Below, one piece after another: positions 1 to 5,951 of a DNA stretch of 11,671 bases (its first letter is position 1; each line of letters starts with the position of its first letter). Below the pieces are notes generated by a model. It did not search any database and was not told where the DNA came from. It was given only the letters and a program-made list of their open reading frames with translations. The stretch is from the NCBI GenBank assembly GCA_045801465.1, contig JBJMSU010000161.1, forward strand, positions 1 to 11,671. The letters run 5' to 3'. Made by a program: the position numbers and the translations under genes. This stretch comes from DATFWC01 sp045801465. Its GTDB lineage: Bacteria > Pseudomonadota > Alphaproteobacteria > Rhizobiales > Xanthobacteraceae.

Positions 1-21
1 GCGCGAGCGCGCCGGTAGAGT

Positions 22-51
22 TCCTGTCATCGCACACGATTCGCGACAGGA
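22..51 (+). promoter_or_regulatory. Hairpin covering the Shine-Dalgarno of the first gene
   Basis: Bases 22-28 (TCCTGTC) are exactly complementary to 45-51 (GACAGGA), with a 16-nt loop. The right arm overlaps the AGGAGG Shine-Dalgarno at 48-53, which lies 6 nt before the ATG at 60. If transcription begins upstream of base 22, this stem could hide the ribosome site. The transcript start is unknown because the window begins here, so control by this hairpin is inference. Confidence 0.35.
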
Positions 52-59
52 GGCTGCCG

Positions 60-272
60 ATGCTGACGCTGCACACTTCGTCCGATTGCACCATGGTCAC
101 GGCGCCGCCGCGCGCCGCGCGTGGGTATTTCGCCAACGTGCTGGCCGGCATCCGCGACGGCGGCGCCATGCACGCCCGCTACGCGGCGCTCGCGCGCATG
201 TCCAATACCGATCTCGCCCGGCGCGGCCTCACCCGCGCGGAGATCATGCGCGCCGTGGTGGCCGGCGAGTAG
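60..272 (+). CDS. Small DUF1127-like protein
   Basis: A 70-residue protein. The start is well supported by AGGAGG at 48-53 with 6-nt spacing. The C-terminal half (residues about 39-70) contains ARYAALARMSNTDLARRGL followed by TRAEI. This is the pattern of DUF1127/YjiS-like short proteins of alphaproteobacteria: an aromatic residue, then L..LS...LA..GLTR.DI. Some members of that family are RNA-associated or stress-linked small proteins; nothing here fixes a role. There is no signal peptide or membrane segment. The stop is 1 nt from the end of a convergent small frame at 274-423. Family assignment is moderate, because the N-terminal half is not recognisable. Confidence 0.7.
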   Translation: MLTLHTSSDCTMVTAPPRAARGYFANVLAGIRDGGAMHARYAALARMSNTDLARRGLTRAEIMRAVVAGE

Positions 273-273
273 C

Positions 274-423
274 TCATCCCAATCGCCAGACGAACCAGAC
301 CGCACCGATCAGCGCCAGCGCGCCGCTTAAGACCATCAGCCACTGCATGCGCATGATGGCGGGCAGGGTGCGAGCGTCGCGGCGCCTGAGCGCGCGATCG
401 TCGTGACAGAGTGGGTCGCGCAT
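274..423 (-). CDS. Putative 49-residue single-helix membrane protein
   Basis: The minus-strand frame from ATG at 423 to TGA at 274-276 encodes 49 residues. The first 25 are charged (MRDPLCHDDRALRRRDAR...). They are followed by a hydrophobic stretch, MQWLMVLSGALALIGAVWFV, and a short basic end, WRLG. That is the shape of a small inner-membrane protein with its N-terminus in the cytoplasm. Upstream sequence has no convincing Shine-Dalgarno, which is the main weakness. The frame ends one base from the stop of the convergent gene. No family is recognised. It could be a chance frame, but a clean transmembrane segment followed directly by a stop favours a real small protein. Confidence 0.45.
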   Translation of the reverse strand: MRDPLCHDDRALRRRDARTLPAIMRMQWLMVLSGALALIGAVWFVWRLG

Positions 424-524
424 CAGGCGCTGCGGTCGGCGTCATGGCCGCTCCCAGGCGTCCGGTGTCCCGGCCATGCAGGTCTTTGCCATTGATCGCG
501 TCTTACGTCGTGGATATCCGGCAT

Positions 525-563
525 CGCAGACAAGTTTACGCAGTCTGCGCAAGTTTGACTGCG
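525..563 (-). terminator. Two overlapping alternative hairpins downstream of fabI
   Basis: GCAGAC (525-530) can pair with GTCTGC (543-548). CGCAGTC (539-545) can pair with GACTGCG (557-563). The two stems share bases 543-545 and cannot form together. They lie 20 nt past the fabI stop and carry the repeated loop word AAGTTT. No U-run follows, so an intrinsic terminator is not clear. They may protect or end the fab transcript, or be chance. Confidence 0.3.
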
Positions 564-582
564 CGCCGGGCATCACGAGTTG

Positions 583-1428
583 CTACTGCGCGGCGTCCTT
601 GGCGGCCTGCGCCTCGGCGATCCGCTCCGCCTCCTCGGCATTCTTCAGCGCTTCCGGATGCGGCATGGCGATGATGTTGTAGCCGCCGTCGACATAATGG
701 GTGTCACCGGTCACGCCGGTCGACAAATCCGACAGGAGATAAAGCGCCGCGCCGCCGATCTCTTCCAGCGCGACGGAGCGACGCAATGGAGCGTGCTGCT
801 GCTGGAAATTGAACATCAGCCGTGCATCGGCAATGCCGGCGCCGGCAAGCGTGCGCACCGGCCCGGCCGAGATGGCGTTGACGCGGATGCGCTTCGGCCC
901 AAAGTCGGCGGCGAGATAGCGCACCGACGCCTCGAGCGCGGCCTTTGCCACGCCCATCACGTTGTAGTTGGGCATCACGCGGGTCGAGCCGCCGAACGTC
1001 AGGGTGACGAGGGCGCCGCCGGTCGGCATCAGCGCGGCGGCGCGCCTGGCCACCTCCGTAAACGAGAAGCAGGAAATCACCATGGTCTGGATGAAATTTT
1101 CGCGGCTCGTGTCGGCATAGCGACCCTTGAGCTCGGACTTGTCGGAGAACGCGATGGCGTGCACCACGAAATCCAACGAGCCCCAGGACCGTCCGATTTC
1201 GCTGAACACGGCATCGACGGACGCGACATCCTCGACGTCGCACGGAATGATCAGCGTGGAGCCGAGCGACTGGGCCAGCGGACGAACGCGCTTGCCCAGC
1301 GCCTCGCCCTGGTAGGTGAACGCGAGCGTGGCGCCTTCGGCGGCAAGCGTCCTGGCGATGCCCCAGGCGATCGAGTGGTCATTGGCGACACCCATCACCA
1401 GACCGCGCTTGTCCTGCATCAACGCCAT
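583..1428 (-). CDS. fabI: Enoyl-[acyl-carrier-protein] reductase (FabI type)
   Basis: Reduces the enoyl-ACP double bond with NAD(P)H, the last step of each cytosolic type II fatty acid elongation cycle. The 281-residue protein is a divergent short-chain dehydrogenase. It has the FabI nucleotide-binding variant GVANDHSIAWGIA near residues 13-25, CDVED near 64, and the catalytic pair in YNVMGVAK (Tyr155, Lys162). SAGPVRTLAG follows near 187, then the substrate loop and a C-terminal YVDGGYNI. ATG at 1428 is chosen because GGAG lies 6 nt upstream; a TTG at 1434 is also in frame. The position of E. coli Tyr146 is Phe here (TFGGSTRV). The last 25 residues are an Ala/Glu-rich charged tail. Last gene of fabA-fabB-fabI, 76 nt after fabB. 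Confidence 0.95.
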   Translation of the reverse strand: MALMQDKRGLVMGVANDHSIAWGIARTLAAEGATLAFTYQGEALGKRVRPLAQSLGSTLIIPCDVEDVASVDAVFSEIGRSWGSLDFVVHAIAFSDKSELKGRYADTSRENFIQTMVISCFSFTEVARRAAALMPTGGALVTLTFGGSTRVMPNYNVMGVAKAALEASVRYLAADFGPKRIRVNAISAGPVRTLAGAGIADARLMFNFQQQHAPLRRSVALEEIGGAALYLLSDLSTGVTGDTHYVDGGYNIIAMPHPEALKNAEEAERIAEAQAAKDAAQ

Positions 1429-1504
1429 TCGCAACTCCGCTCACACACGCCTATGGCAATGCCCGCCGTGGCGCGAGCTCGTGGAAGGCTCGGATCGCGC
1501 GCCG

Positions 1505-2722
1505 TCATGCATCGAGCCGCTTGAACACGACCGACGCATTGGTGCCGCCGAAGCCGAAGGCGTTGGACAGCACGCAGCCGAGCGCAACGTTGTCGCGGCG
1601 CTCGCGCAAAATCGGCATGTCGGCGAAGGCCGGATCGAGATTCTCGATATTGGCGCTCTCGCAGATGAACCCGTTGTTCATCATCAACAGCGAGTAGATC
1701 GCCTCCTGCACGCCGGCAGCGCCGAGCGAGTGGCCGGTGAGTGATTTGGTCGCCGAGATCGGCGGGCACTTGTCGGCAAAGACCGTGCGGATCGCCTCGA
1801 TCTCCTTGACGTCGCCGATCGGCGTCGAGGTGGCATGCGGATTGATGTAGTCGACCGGCGCCTTGACGTTCTCGAGCGCCATCCTGATGCAGCGAACGGC
1901 GCCTTCCCCGGACGGCGCCACCATGTCGTAGCCGTCCGAGGTCGCGCCATAGCCCGCCACTTCGGCATAGATTTTCGCGCCGCGCGCCTTGGCGTGTTCG
2001 AGCTCCTCCAGAACGAGCACGCCGGCGCCGCCGGCAATAACGAAGCCGTCGCGATCGACATCGTAGGCGCGCGAGGCCTTGTCCGGTGTCTGGTTGTATT
2101 TCGTCGACATGGCTCCCATGGCGTCGAACAGCACCGAGAGCGTCCAATCGAGATCCTCGCAGCCACCGGCGAAAATCGTGTCCTGCTTGCCGAGCGCGAT
2201 GATTTCCATGGCATTGCCGATGCAGTGGTTGGACGTCGCGCAGGCCGAGGAGATGGAATAGTTCACGCCCTTGATCTTGAACCAGGTGGAGAGCGTGGCC
2301 GAGGCGGTCGAAGACATCGCCTTCGGCACCGCGAAAGGACCGACGCGCTTCGGCCCCTTGGTCCGCGCCGTATCGGCCGCCTCGACGATCGCGCGCGTCG
2401 ATGGCCCGCCCGATCCCATGATGATGCCGGTGCGCTCATGCGAGATCTCGGCCTCCTCAAGGCCGGCATCGCGGATCGCCTGCTCCATGGCGACGTGGTT
2501 CCAGGCGGCGCCGCCGCCGAGAAACCGCATGGCGCGGCGGTCGACCGCGTCGTCGGTAGCGAGCGTCGGCGCCCCGTGCACCTGACAGCGAAAGCCGAGC
2601 TCGGCATACTTGTCGGCGCGCACGATGCCCGATTTGGCCTCACGCAAGCTCGCCAGCACTTCCTGGGTGTTGTTCCCGATGGATGAGACGATCCCCATCC
2701 CGGTGACCACGACCCGTCTCAT
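1505..2722 (-). CDS. fabB: 3-oxoacyl-[acyl-carrier-protein] synthase I (KAS I)
   Basis: Condenses malonyl-ACP with a growing acyl-ACP. In the FabA/FabB pathway it elongates the cis-unsaturated C10 intermediate. The 405-residue thiolase-fold protein has the normal family length and full catalytic set: Cys161 in SSACATSNHCIG, His296 in NPHATSTPIGD, Lys326 and His331 in KSLTGHSLGAAG. The C-terminal FGFGGTNAS loop is intact. ATG at 2722 has GAGG about 5 nt upstream and gives the usual MRRVVVTGMG N-terminus. FabB rather than FabF is favoured by the adjacent fabA and the 405-residue length. Co-oriented with fabA 125 nt upstream and fabI 76 nt downstream, so co-transcription is likely. Confidence 0.95.
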   Translation of the reverse strand: MRRVVVTGMGIVSSIGNNTQEVLASLREAKSGIVRADKYAELGFRCQVHGAPTLATDDAVDRRAMRFLGGGAAWNHVAMEQAIRDAGLEEAEISHERTGIIMGSGGPSTRAIVEAADTARTKGPKRVGPFAVPKAMSSTASATLSTWFKIKGVNYSISSACATSNHCIGNAMEIIALGKQDTIFAGGCEDLDWTLSVLFDAMGAMSTKYNQTPDKASRAYDVDRDGFVIAGGAGVLVLEELEHAKARGAKIYAEVAGYGATSDGYDMVAPSGEGAVRCIRMALENVKAPVDYINPHATSTPIGDVKEIEAIRTVFADKCPPISATKSLTGHSLGAAGVQEAIYSLLMMNNGFICESANIENLDPAFADMPILRERRDNVALGCVLSNAFGFGGTNASVVFKRLDA

Positions 2723-2801
2723 GATCGCCTCGTGCTTATCTTGGCCGCGCCCCGACGGGGCTTCGATCAGCGATGCAGCCGAGCAAGCGGCTTACTGTTG
2801 C

Positions 2802-2846
2802 GCATGATCTTTTCCGAAAACCGGTATCCACTTTTCGGGATCATGC
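2802..2846. repeat. REP-like palindromic intergenic repeat between fabA and fabB
   Basis: A 45-bp imperfect palindrome with outer arms GCATGATC (2802-2809) and GATCATGC (2839-2846). Inner parts are TTTTCCGAAAA and CTTTTCGG. I recognise this sequence type as a dispersed element common in Bradyrhizobium-related genomes, from memory rather than a search. It starts 2 nt past the fabA stop and lies inside the presumed fab transcript. There its hairpin could act as a processing or attenuation point. A degenerate partial copy lies at 4175-4191. Confidence 0.8.
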
Positions 2847-2847
2847 T

Positions 2848-3417
2848 CTAGCCGCCGCTCGGTTCCATCGCGGCGTCCTGGCGGAACAGGCCGACCTTCA
2901 GGTCCTTGGCGTGATAGATCAAGTTGCCGTCGGCGGAGAGCCAGCCATCCGCCACGCCCAGCACCAGCTTCGACCGCATCACGCGTCGGATGTCGATGCC
3001 GTAGACGACGCGCTTCATCGTCGGAACAACCTGTCCGGAAAATTTGAGCTCGCCGAGACCGAGCGCCCGGCCCTTGCCCGGTGCGCCGAGCCAGCCGAGG
3101 AAGAAGCCGAGCAGTTGCCACAGGGCATCGAGCCCCAGGCAGCCCGGCATCACCGGATCGCCCTTGAAGTGGCAGGGAAAGAACCACAGGTCCGGCTTCA
3201 GCTCCAAAACGGCCCGCACGAGACCCCGGCCGTATTCTCCGCCGGCTTCGGCAATTTCGGAAATCCGATCGAACATGAGCATCGGCGGCAGCGGCAATTG
3301 CGCGTTGCCCTCGCCGAATAGTTCGCCGCGACCGCAGGCGAGCAAGTCCTCATAATCGTAGCTGGCGCGCCGCTCTTCCATCGGCCGTATCCCCTCGGGA
3401 GAGCTCTGGATTGTCAT
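2848..3417 (-). CDS. fabA: 3-hydroxydecanoyl-ACP dehydratase/isomerase
   Basis: Dehydrates 3-hydroxydecanoyl-ACP and isomerises trans-2 to cis-3-decenoyl-ACP, the branch point to unsaturated fatty acids, in the cytosol. The 189-residue hot-dog protein has the catalytic His83 in PCHFKGDPVMPG and Asp97 in GLDALWQLLG. The 14-residue spacing matches His70/Asp84 of E. coli FabA. It also shows LGELKFSGQV and a C-terminal GLFR. It is longer than E. coli FabA because of an N-terminal extension. The frame stays open far upstream, but ATG at 3417 is chosen because AGGAG (3426-3430) sits at good spacing and MTIQ begins the conserved part. First gene of fabA-fabB-fabI and divergent from irr. Confidence 0.95.
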   Translation of the reverse strand: MTIQSSPEGIRPMEERRASYDYEDLLACGRGELFGEGNAQLPLPPMLMFDRISEIAEAGGEYGRGLVRAVLELKPDLWFFPCHFKGDPVMPGCLGLDALWQLLGFFLGWLGAPGKGRALGLGELKFSGQVVPTMKRVVYGIDIRRVMRSKLVLGVADGWLSADGNLIYHAKDLKVGLFRQDAAMEPSGG

Positions 3418-3466
3418 GCCTTGATCTCCTAACACAGGCTCCCCGAGCGGCAAAGCCGGCGCGTGC

Positions 3467-3498
3467 CATGGAATACTTCTAAACGCGAACCATATAAT
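3467..3498 (+). promoter_or_regulatory. Probable irr promoter with overlapping ICE-like Irr operator
   Basis: TATAAT at 3493-3498 is an exact -10 match. Upstream, 3467-3483 reads CATGGAATACTTCTAAA. Its right half TTCTAAA is an exact half-site of the TTTAGAA/TTCTAAA inverted repeat known as the iron control element bound by Irr in rhizobia. The left half CATGGAA matches 4 of 7, across a 3-nt spacer. The palindrome covers the -35 region, where no TTGACA-like box is seen. Binding there could repress irr; it is also about 50 bp upstream of the fabA ATG. Sequence is observed; operator function is inferred. Confidence 0.5.
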
Positions 3499-3598
3499 GG
3501 CGAAAGAGTTGCACCTGCCGGGCCGGCTCGGATATGATCTCATTCGCAACAATCTCGGGCAAGCCGCCGCCATCCCGAGCGTATTTGGTTGGGAAATA

Positions 3599-4099
3599 AT
3601 GACATCAGGGCGCGAAATCGTGGTGACCAGGGCTATTGACGCCGCCGAACAGCGGACCAGCCCGGTATCACGGGCCGAGCTGACCGGCTGTCCGTGGCAC
3701 GACACCAAGGCCATGCTGCGCCAGGTGGGATTGCGGCCCACGCGCCAGCGCATGGCGCTCGGCTGGATGCTGTTTGCCAAAGGTGGCCGCCACATCACGG
3801 CCGAGATGCTGTACGAGGAGGCGACCCGCGCCAAGGTGCCGGTGTCCCTCGCCACCGTCTACAACACGCTGCATCAGTTCACCGAGGTCGGCCTTCTGCG
3901 TCAGGTGGCCGTGGACGGCTCGAAGACGTATTTCGATACCAATGCCACCGACCATCATCACTTCTTCGTCGAGGGCGAGCACGCGCTCCTCGATATTCCC
4001 GGCGCCGACGTCATTCTCGACAAGATGCCCCCGCCGCCCGAAGGCTACGAGATCGCCCGGGTCGATGTGGTGGTGCGGTTGCGCCGCAAGGACCGCTGA
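3599..4099 (+). CDS. irr: Iron response regulator Irr (Fur family)
   Basis: Fur-family transcription regulator that in Bradyrhizobium represses heme synthesis genes and activates iron uptake genes when iron is low, and is degraded after heme binding. Visible signatures from ATG 3599 (166 residues): heme regulatory motif GCPW with Cys31; winged helix with LRPTRQRMALGWMLF and VPVSLATVYNTLHQFTEVG; histidine cluster HHH at 119-121, the second heme site; KTYFDTN before it; and EIARVDVVVRLRRK at the end. An in-frame ATG at 3497 would add 34 residues, but it lies within the TATAAT box, lacks a Shine-Dalgarno, and would shift the heme motif from its usual place near residue 29. The Shine-Dalgarno at 3599 is also weak. 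Divergent from fabA and followed by a strong terminator, so probably monocistronic. Confidence 0.93.
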   Translation: MTSGREIVVTRAIDAAEQRTSPVSRAELTGCPWHDTKAMLRQVGLRPTRQRMALGWMLFAKGGRHITAEMLYEEATRAKVPVSLATVYNTLHQFTEVGLLRQVAVDGSKTYFDTNATDHHHFFVEGEHALLDIPGADVILDKMPPPPEGYEIARVDVVVRLRRKDR

Positions 4100-4131
4100 A
4101 CGGCGCCGCCGCGAGCACAGCCGTCTCGTTT

Positions 4132-4155
4132 GCCCGCCAGATGGCGGGCTTTTTT
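4132..4155 (+). terminator. Rho-independent terminator after irr
   Basis: A 7-bp perfect stem, GCCCGCC (4132-4138) with GGCGGGC (4143-4149), closes an AGAT tetraloop. Six T residues follow at 4150-4155. It lies 33 nt after the irr stop and separates irr from the next gene on the same strand. Confidence 0.93.
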
Positions 4156-4169
4156 ACGGGCGTGCTTTC

Positions 4170-4198
4170 TTGATGCATGATCTCTTCCGACTTAGATA
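4170..4198 (+). promoter_or_regulatory. Weak promoter candidate inside a degenerate repeat copy
   Basis: TTGATG at 4170-4175 and TAGATA at 4193-4198 are 17 nt apart. The -35 matches TTGACA at four positions; the -10 matches TATAAT at only three. The stretch lies between the irr terminator and the next gene, where a promoter is needed. Bases 4175-4191 (GCATGATCTCTTCCGAC) match the first 17 bases of the 2802-2846 repeat at 15 positions, so a decayed repeat may form the spacer. Confidence 0.35.
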
Positions 4199-4229
4199 CC
4201 CGGTAAGGAGCCAATCAGACCGGGAGGAA
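4199..4229 (+). promoter_or_regulatory. 5' UTR hairpin abutting the Shine-Dalgarno
   Basis: CCCGGT (4199-4204) pairs with ACCGGG (4219-4224). The right arm runs into GGGAGGAA (4222-4229), the Shine-Dalgarno of the gene starting at 4236. The loop carries a second purine tract, AAGGAG (4205-4210), that resembles a ribosome site but has no nearby start codon. The stem could limit ribosome access; this is structure-based inference. Confidence 0.35.
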
Positions 4230-4235
4230 TGTTTC

Positions 4236-5126
4236 ATGGCCACGGCGCTCAAGCGCGTGAAGATCGCCCCTAAGGGCATGGGCCTCAACGACTTCGTCGC
4301 GCATCAGGAAGACTTCTTCGCCGCCGAGGGGCTCGACGTCGAGCTCGACTGGAAGACGTTTCGCGGGACGCAGTCGAGCTGGAAGGGCCTCGATTATTTC
4401 CAACGCCCGCAGGATCGGCCTTTTACCGAGGACAAGCAGGAGGTCATCCAGGGGGCGTGCGTCTGGGGCTCGATCTGCAATGCGAGCGCCGGGATGGGGC
4501 GGTTCGTGCCCGACGCCTATGGCCTGTCGCCCTGGGCGATTTTCGTGCGGCCGGATTCAAGGATTCAACGGCCGGAGGATCTGAGGGACGTTCCGATCTC
4601 CGTCGGCATGCGCGCGGGCAGCCATTTCAACGTGCCCTACCGACTCGAGAAGTACCTGCCGCTGGAAAACATCAAAACGGTGAATACCGGCGGCTTCGGC
4701 GCCCGCCTCAAGGCGCTGCTCGACGGCGAGGTGGAGGCCGCAAGCCTGCTGCCGCCGCAAATCGCCATGGCGGAGCAGCTCGGCTTGCGCAAGATCATCG
4801 AGGATACGTTCCATACCTTGTGGTGGGTGCCCGATAGCGCGGAGCCGGAGGTCGTGCGCGGCTACCTGCGGGCGCTCGATCGCGCCGAGAAGGCGATGGA
4901 CGCCGATCTGGCCAAATACCTGCCGCTGTGGCGGCTCGCAGTCCCGTCCGAGTTCGAGACCACGCATGCGTGGGACTTCACGCGATTCGGTCGCGGCGAG
5001 CGCTTTGTTTACCAGCCGATTCCGCGCGCGGAGTTCGAGGACACGCTGGCGCAGGTGAAGCGCTGGGGTTTGGATCAATATCTGCAGGAGCGCAGCTTCG
5101 AGCGCTTGAGCTTTACGGTCGCGTAA
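4236..5126 (+). CDS. ABC substrate-binding-like protein without signal peptide (SsuA/NMT1-like)
   Basis: A 296-residue protein resembling the SsuA/THI5/NMT1 type of periplasmic binding protein, which in transporters captures nitrogen- or sulfur-containing small molecules. Supporting features are a start in a beta strand (LKRVKIAPKG), FFAAEGLDVELDW near 27-39, RPEDLRDVPISVGMRAGSH near 112-130, and LKALLDGEVEAASLLPPQ near 158-175. The ATG at 4236 has GGGAGGAA about 6 nt upstream. There is no signal peptide, lipobox or transmembrane helix, and no permease or ATPase gene adjoins. It may be a cytoplasmic ligand-binding or enzyme relative rather than a transporter part; the ligand is unknown. I recognise similar signal-less proteins from related bacteria, from memory. 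It follows the irr terminator, so it is transcribed separately. Confidence 0.8.
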   Translation: MATALKRVKIAPKGMGLNDFVAHQEDFFAAEGLDVELDWKTFRGTQSSWKGLDYFQRPQDRPFTEDKQEVIQGACVWGSICNASAGMGRFVPDAYGLSPWAIFVRPDSRIQRPEDLRDVPISVGMRAGSHFNVPYRLEKYLPLENIKTVNTGGFGARLKALLDGEVEAASLLPPQIAMAEQLGLRKIIEDTFHTLWWVPDSAEPEVVRGYLRALDRAEKAMDADLAKYLPLWRLAVPSEFETTHAWDFTRFGRGERFVYQPIPRAEFEDTLAQVKRWGLDQYLQERSFERLSFTVA

Positions 5127-5128
5127 GT

Positions 5129-5190
5129 CCGCATGCAGCGAAGCGGAATGCGGGAGCCGCTATCCCGGATTACGCTACGCTCCATCCGGG
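5129..5190. repeat. Tandem hairpin repeat between convergent genes
   Basis: Two adjacent hairpins: CCGCAT (5129-5134) with ATGCGG (5148-5153), and CCCGGAT (5164-5170) with ATCCGGG (5184-5190). The second encloses a tandem TACGC TACGC. The second unit is a sequence type I recall as a very common dispersed intergenic repeat in Bradyrhizobium-related genomes. It begins 2 nt after the stop at 5126 and ends 19 nt before the stop of the convergent gene at 5210. It could therefore end transcription from both sides, though no T-run is present. Confidence 0.7.
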
Positions 5191-5209
5191 CTACGGCAGG
5201 GTTGCTATC

Positions 5210-5740
5210 TCACTCCAGCTTCTCGTTGGGATAGACGCCCCAGAGACGTTCCTGCTGGATCCAGCCGTCGAAGCCCTCGCCGGCGATGCGGCACCAACTC
5301 CCGCTGCAGCGCTTGACCGAGCCGAGTACGCCGATCTGCAGCTTGGCCACCACGCCGCTTGCCGGATCGGGCTTATCGCGGAGCGAAAGCAGTTCGTCCT
5401 TGTTCTTTTCGTTGGGCGCGACCGTGGCGGTGCGCCGGCCGGACAGGAGCGAGTGATAGACCCAGCCTTCCGCTCCCTCCCAGTCGCGAATGCGGCGCCA
5501 ATTCTCGAATTCGGCGGTGATCTCGACCGGCAATCCGGCGCGATTATAGACCCAGGTGACGTCGTGGTCCTTGGTCGGCCCGCCGCGGACATTCACGCGA
5601 TCGGCCTTGAGGCTGACGAAGCGGGGAATCGGCAAGCCGCTGACAGTTTTGGGAGAGGCCGGCTGGGCCTGTGCCGCCACCATTCCGGCCACCAGCATGG
5701 CCATGACGAGGAGAACGAGGCGGAACCGCACAGCAGTCAT
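5210..5740 (-). CDS. Exported protein with two bacterial SH3 domains
   Basis: A 176-residue protein. It has a signal peptide of about 25 residues: basic start MTAVRFR, hydrophobic core LVLLVMAMLVAGMVA, and a likely cut near AAQAQ. Two SH3b-like repeats follow. The first, about 41-103, has DRVNVRGGPTKDHD, then WRRIRDWEGAEGWVYHSLL. The second, about 113-170, has LSLRDKPDPASGVVAKL, then SWCRIAGEGFDGWIQQERL. Cys145 and Cys150 are in the second repeat. This matches the COG3807-type SH3 proteins, presumed to bind cell-wall peptides in the periplasm; the ligand is not known. The ATG at 5740 has only a weak purine tract (GGTAGAG) upstream. It is divergent from the hydroxyacid dehydrogenase across a 211-bp gap in which I see no clear promoter or operator. 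Confidence 0.88.
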   Translation of the reverse strand: MTAVRFRLVLLVMAMLVAGMVAAQAQPASPKTVSGLPIPRFVSLKADRVNVRGGPTKDHDVTWVYNRAGLPVEITAEFENWRRIRDWEGAEGWVYHSLLSGRRTATVAPNEKNKDELLSLRDKPDPASGVVAKLQIGVLGSVKRCSGSWCRIAGEGFDGWIQQERLWGVYPNEKLE

Positions 5741-5951
5741 GGTCTCTACCGATGCCTTCCCTTCTCAGGTGCTCGTCGCCGGTATCGCGCACGCGATAGC
5801 GCGCGGCCAGATTTGGACTCGGCCGCTTTGTGTTCGCGGGGCCTTCTGTTAGAGAGAGGCTTAAGGTCGGCCCCCGTCCTGTCAGACCCGACGCAGGCAG
5901 TTTCGGTCGGCTGGGTTAAAGAGGCCTGAACGGGCCAAGCCGAGTGATCGA

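Noticed and set aside
580..1524. A 314-codon plus-strand frame opposite fabI
   Set aside because: It is a codon shadow of fabI. The minus-strand protein is an unmistakable enoyl-ACP reductase.
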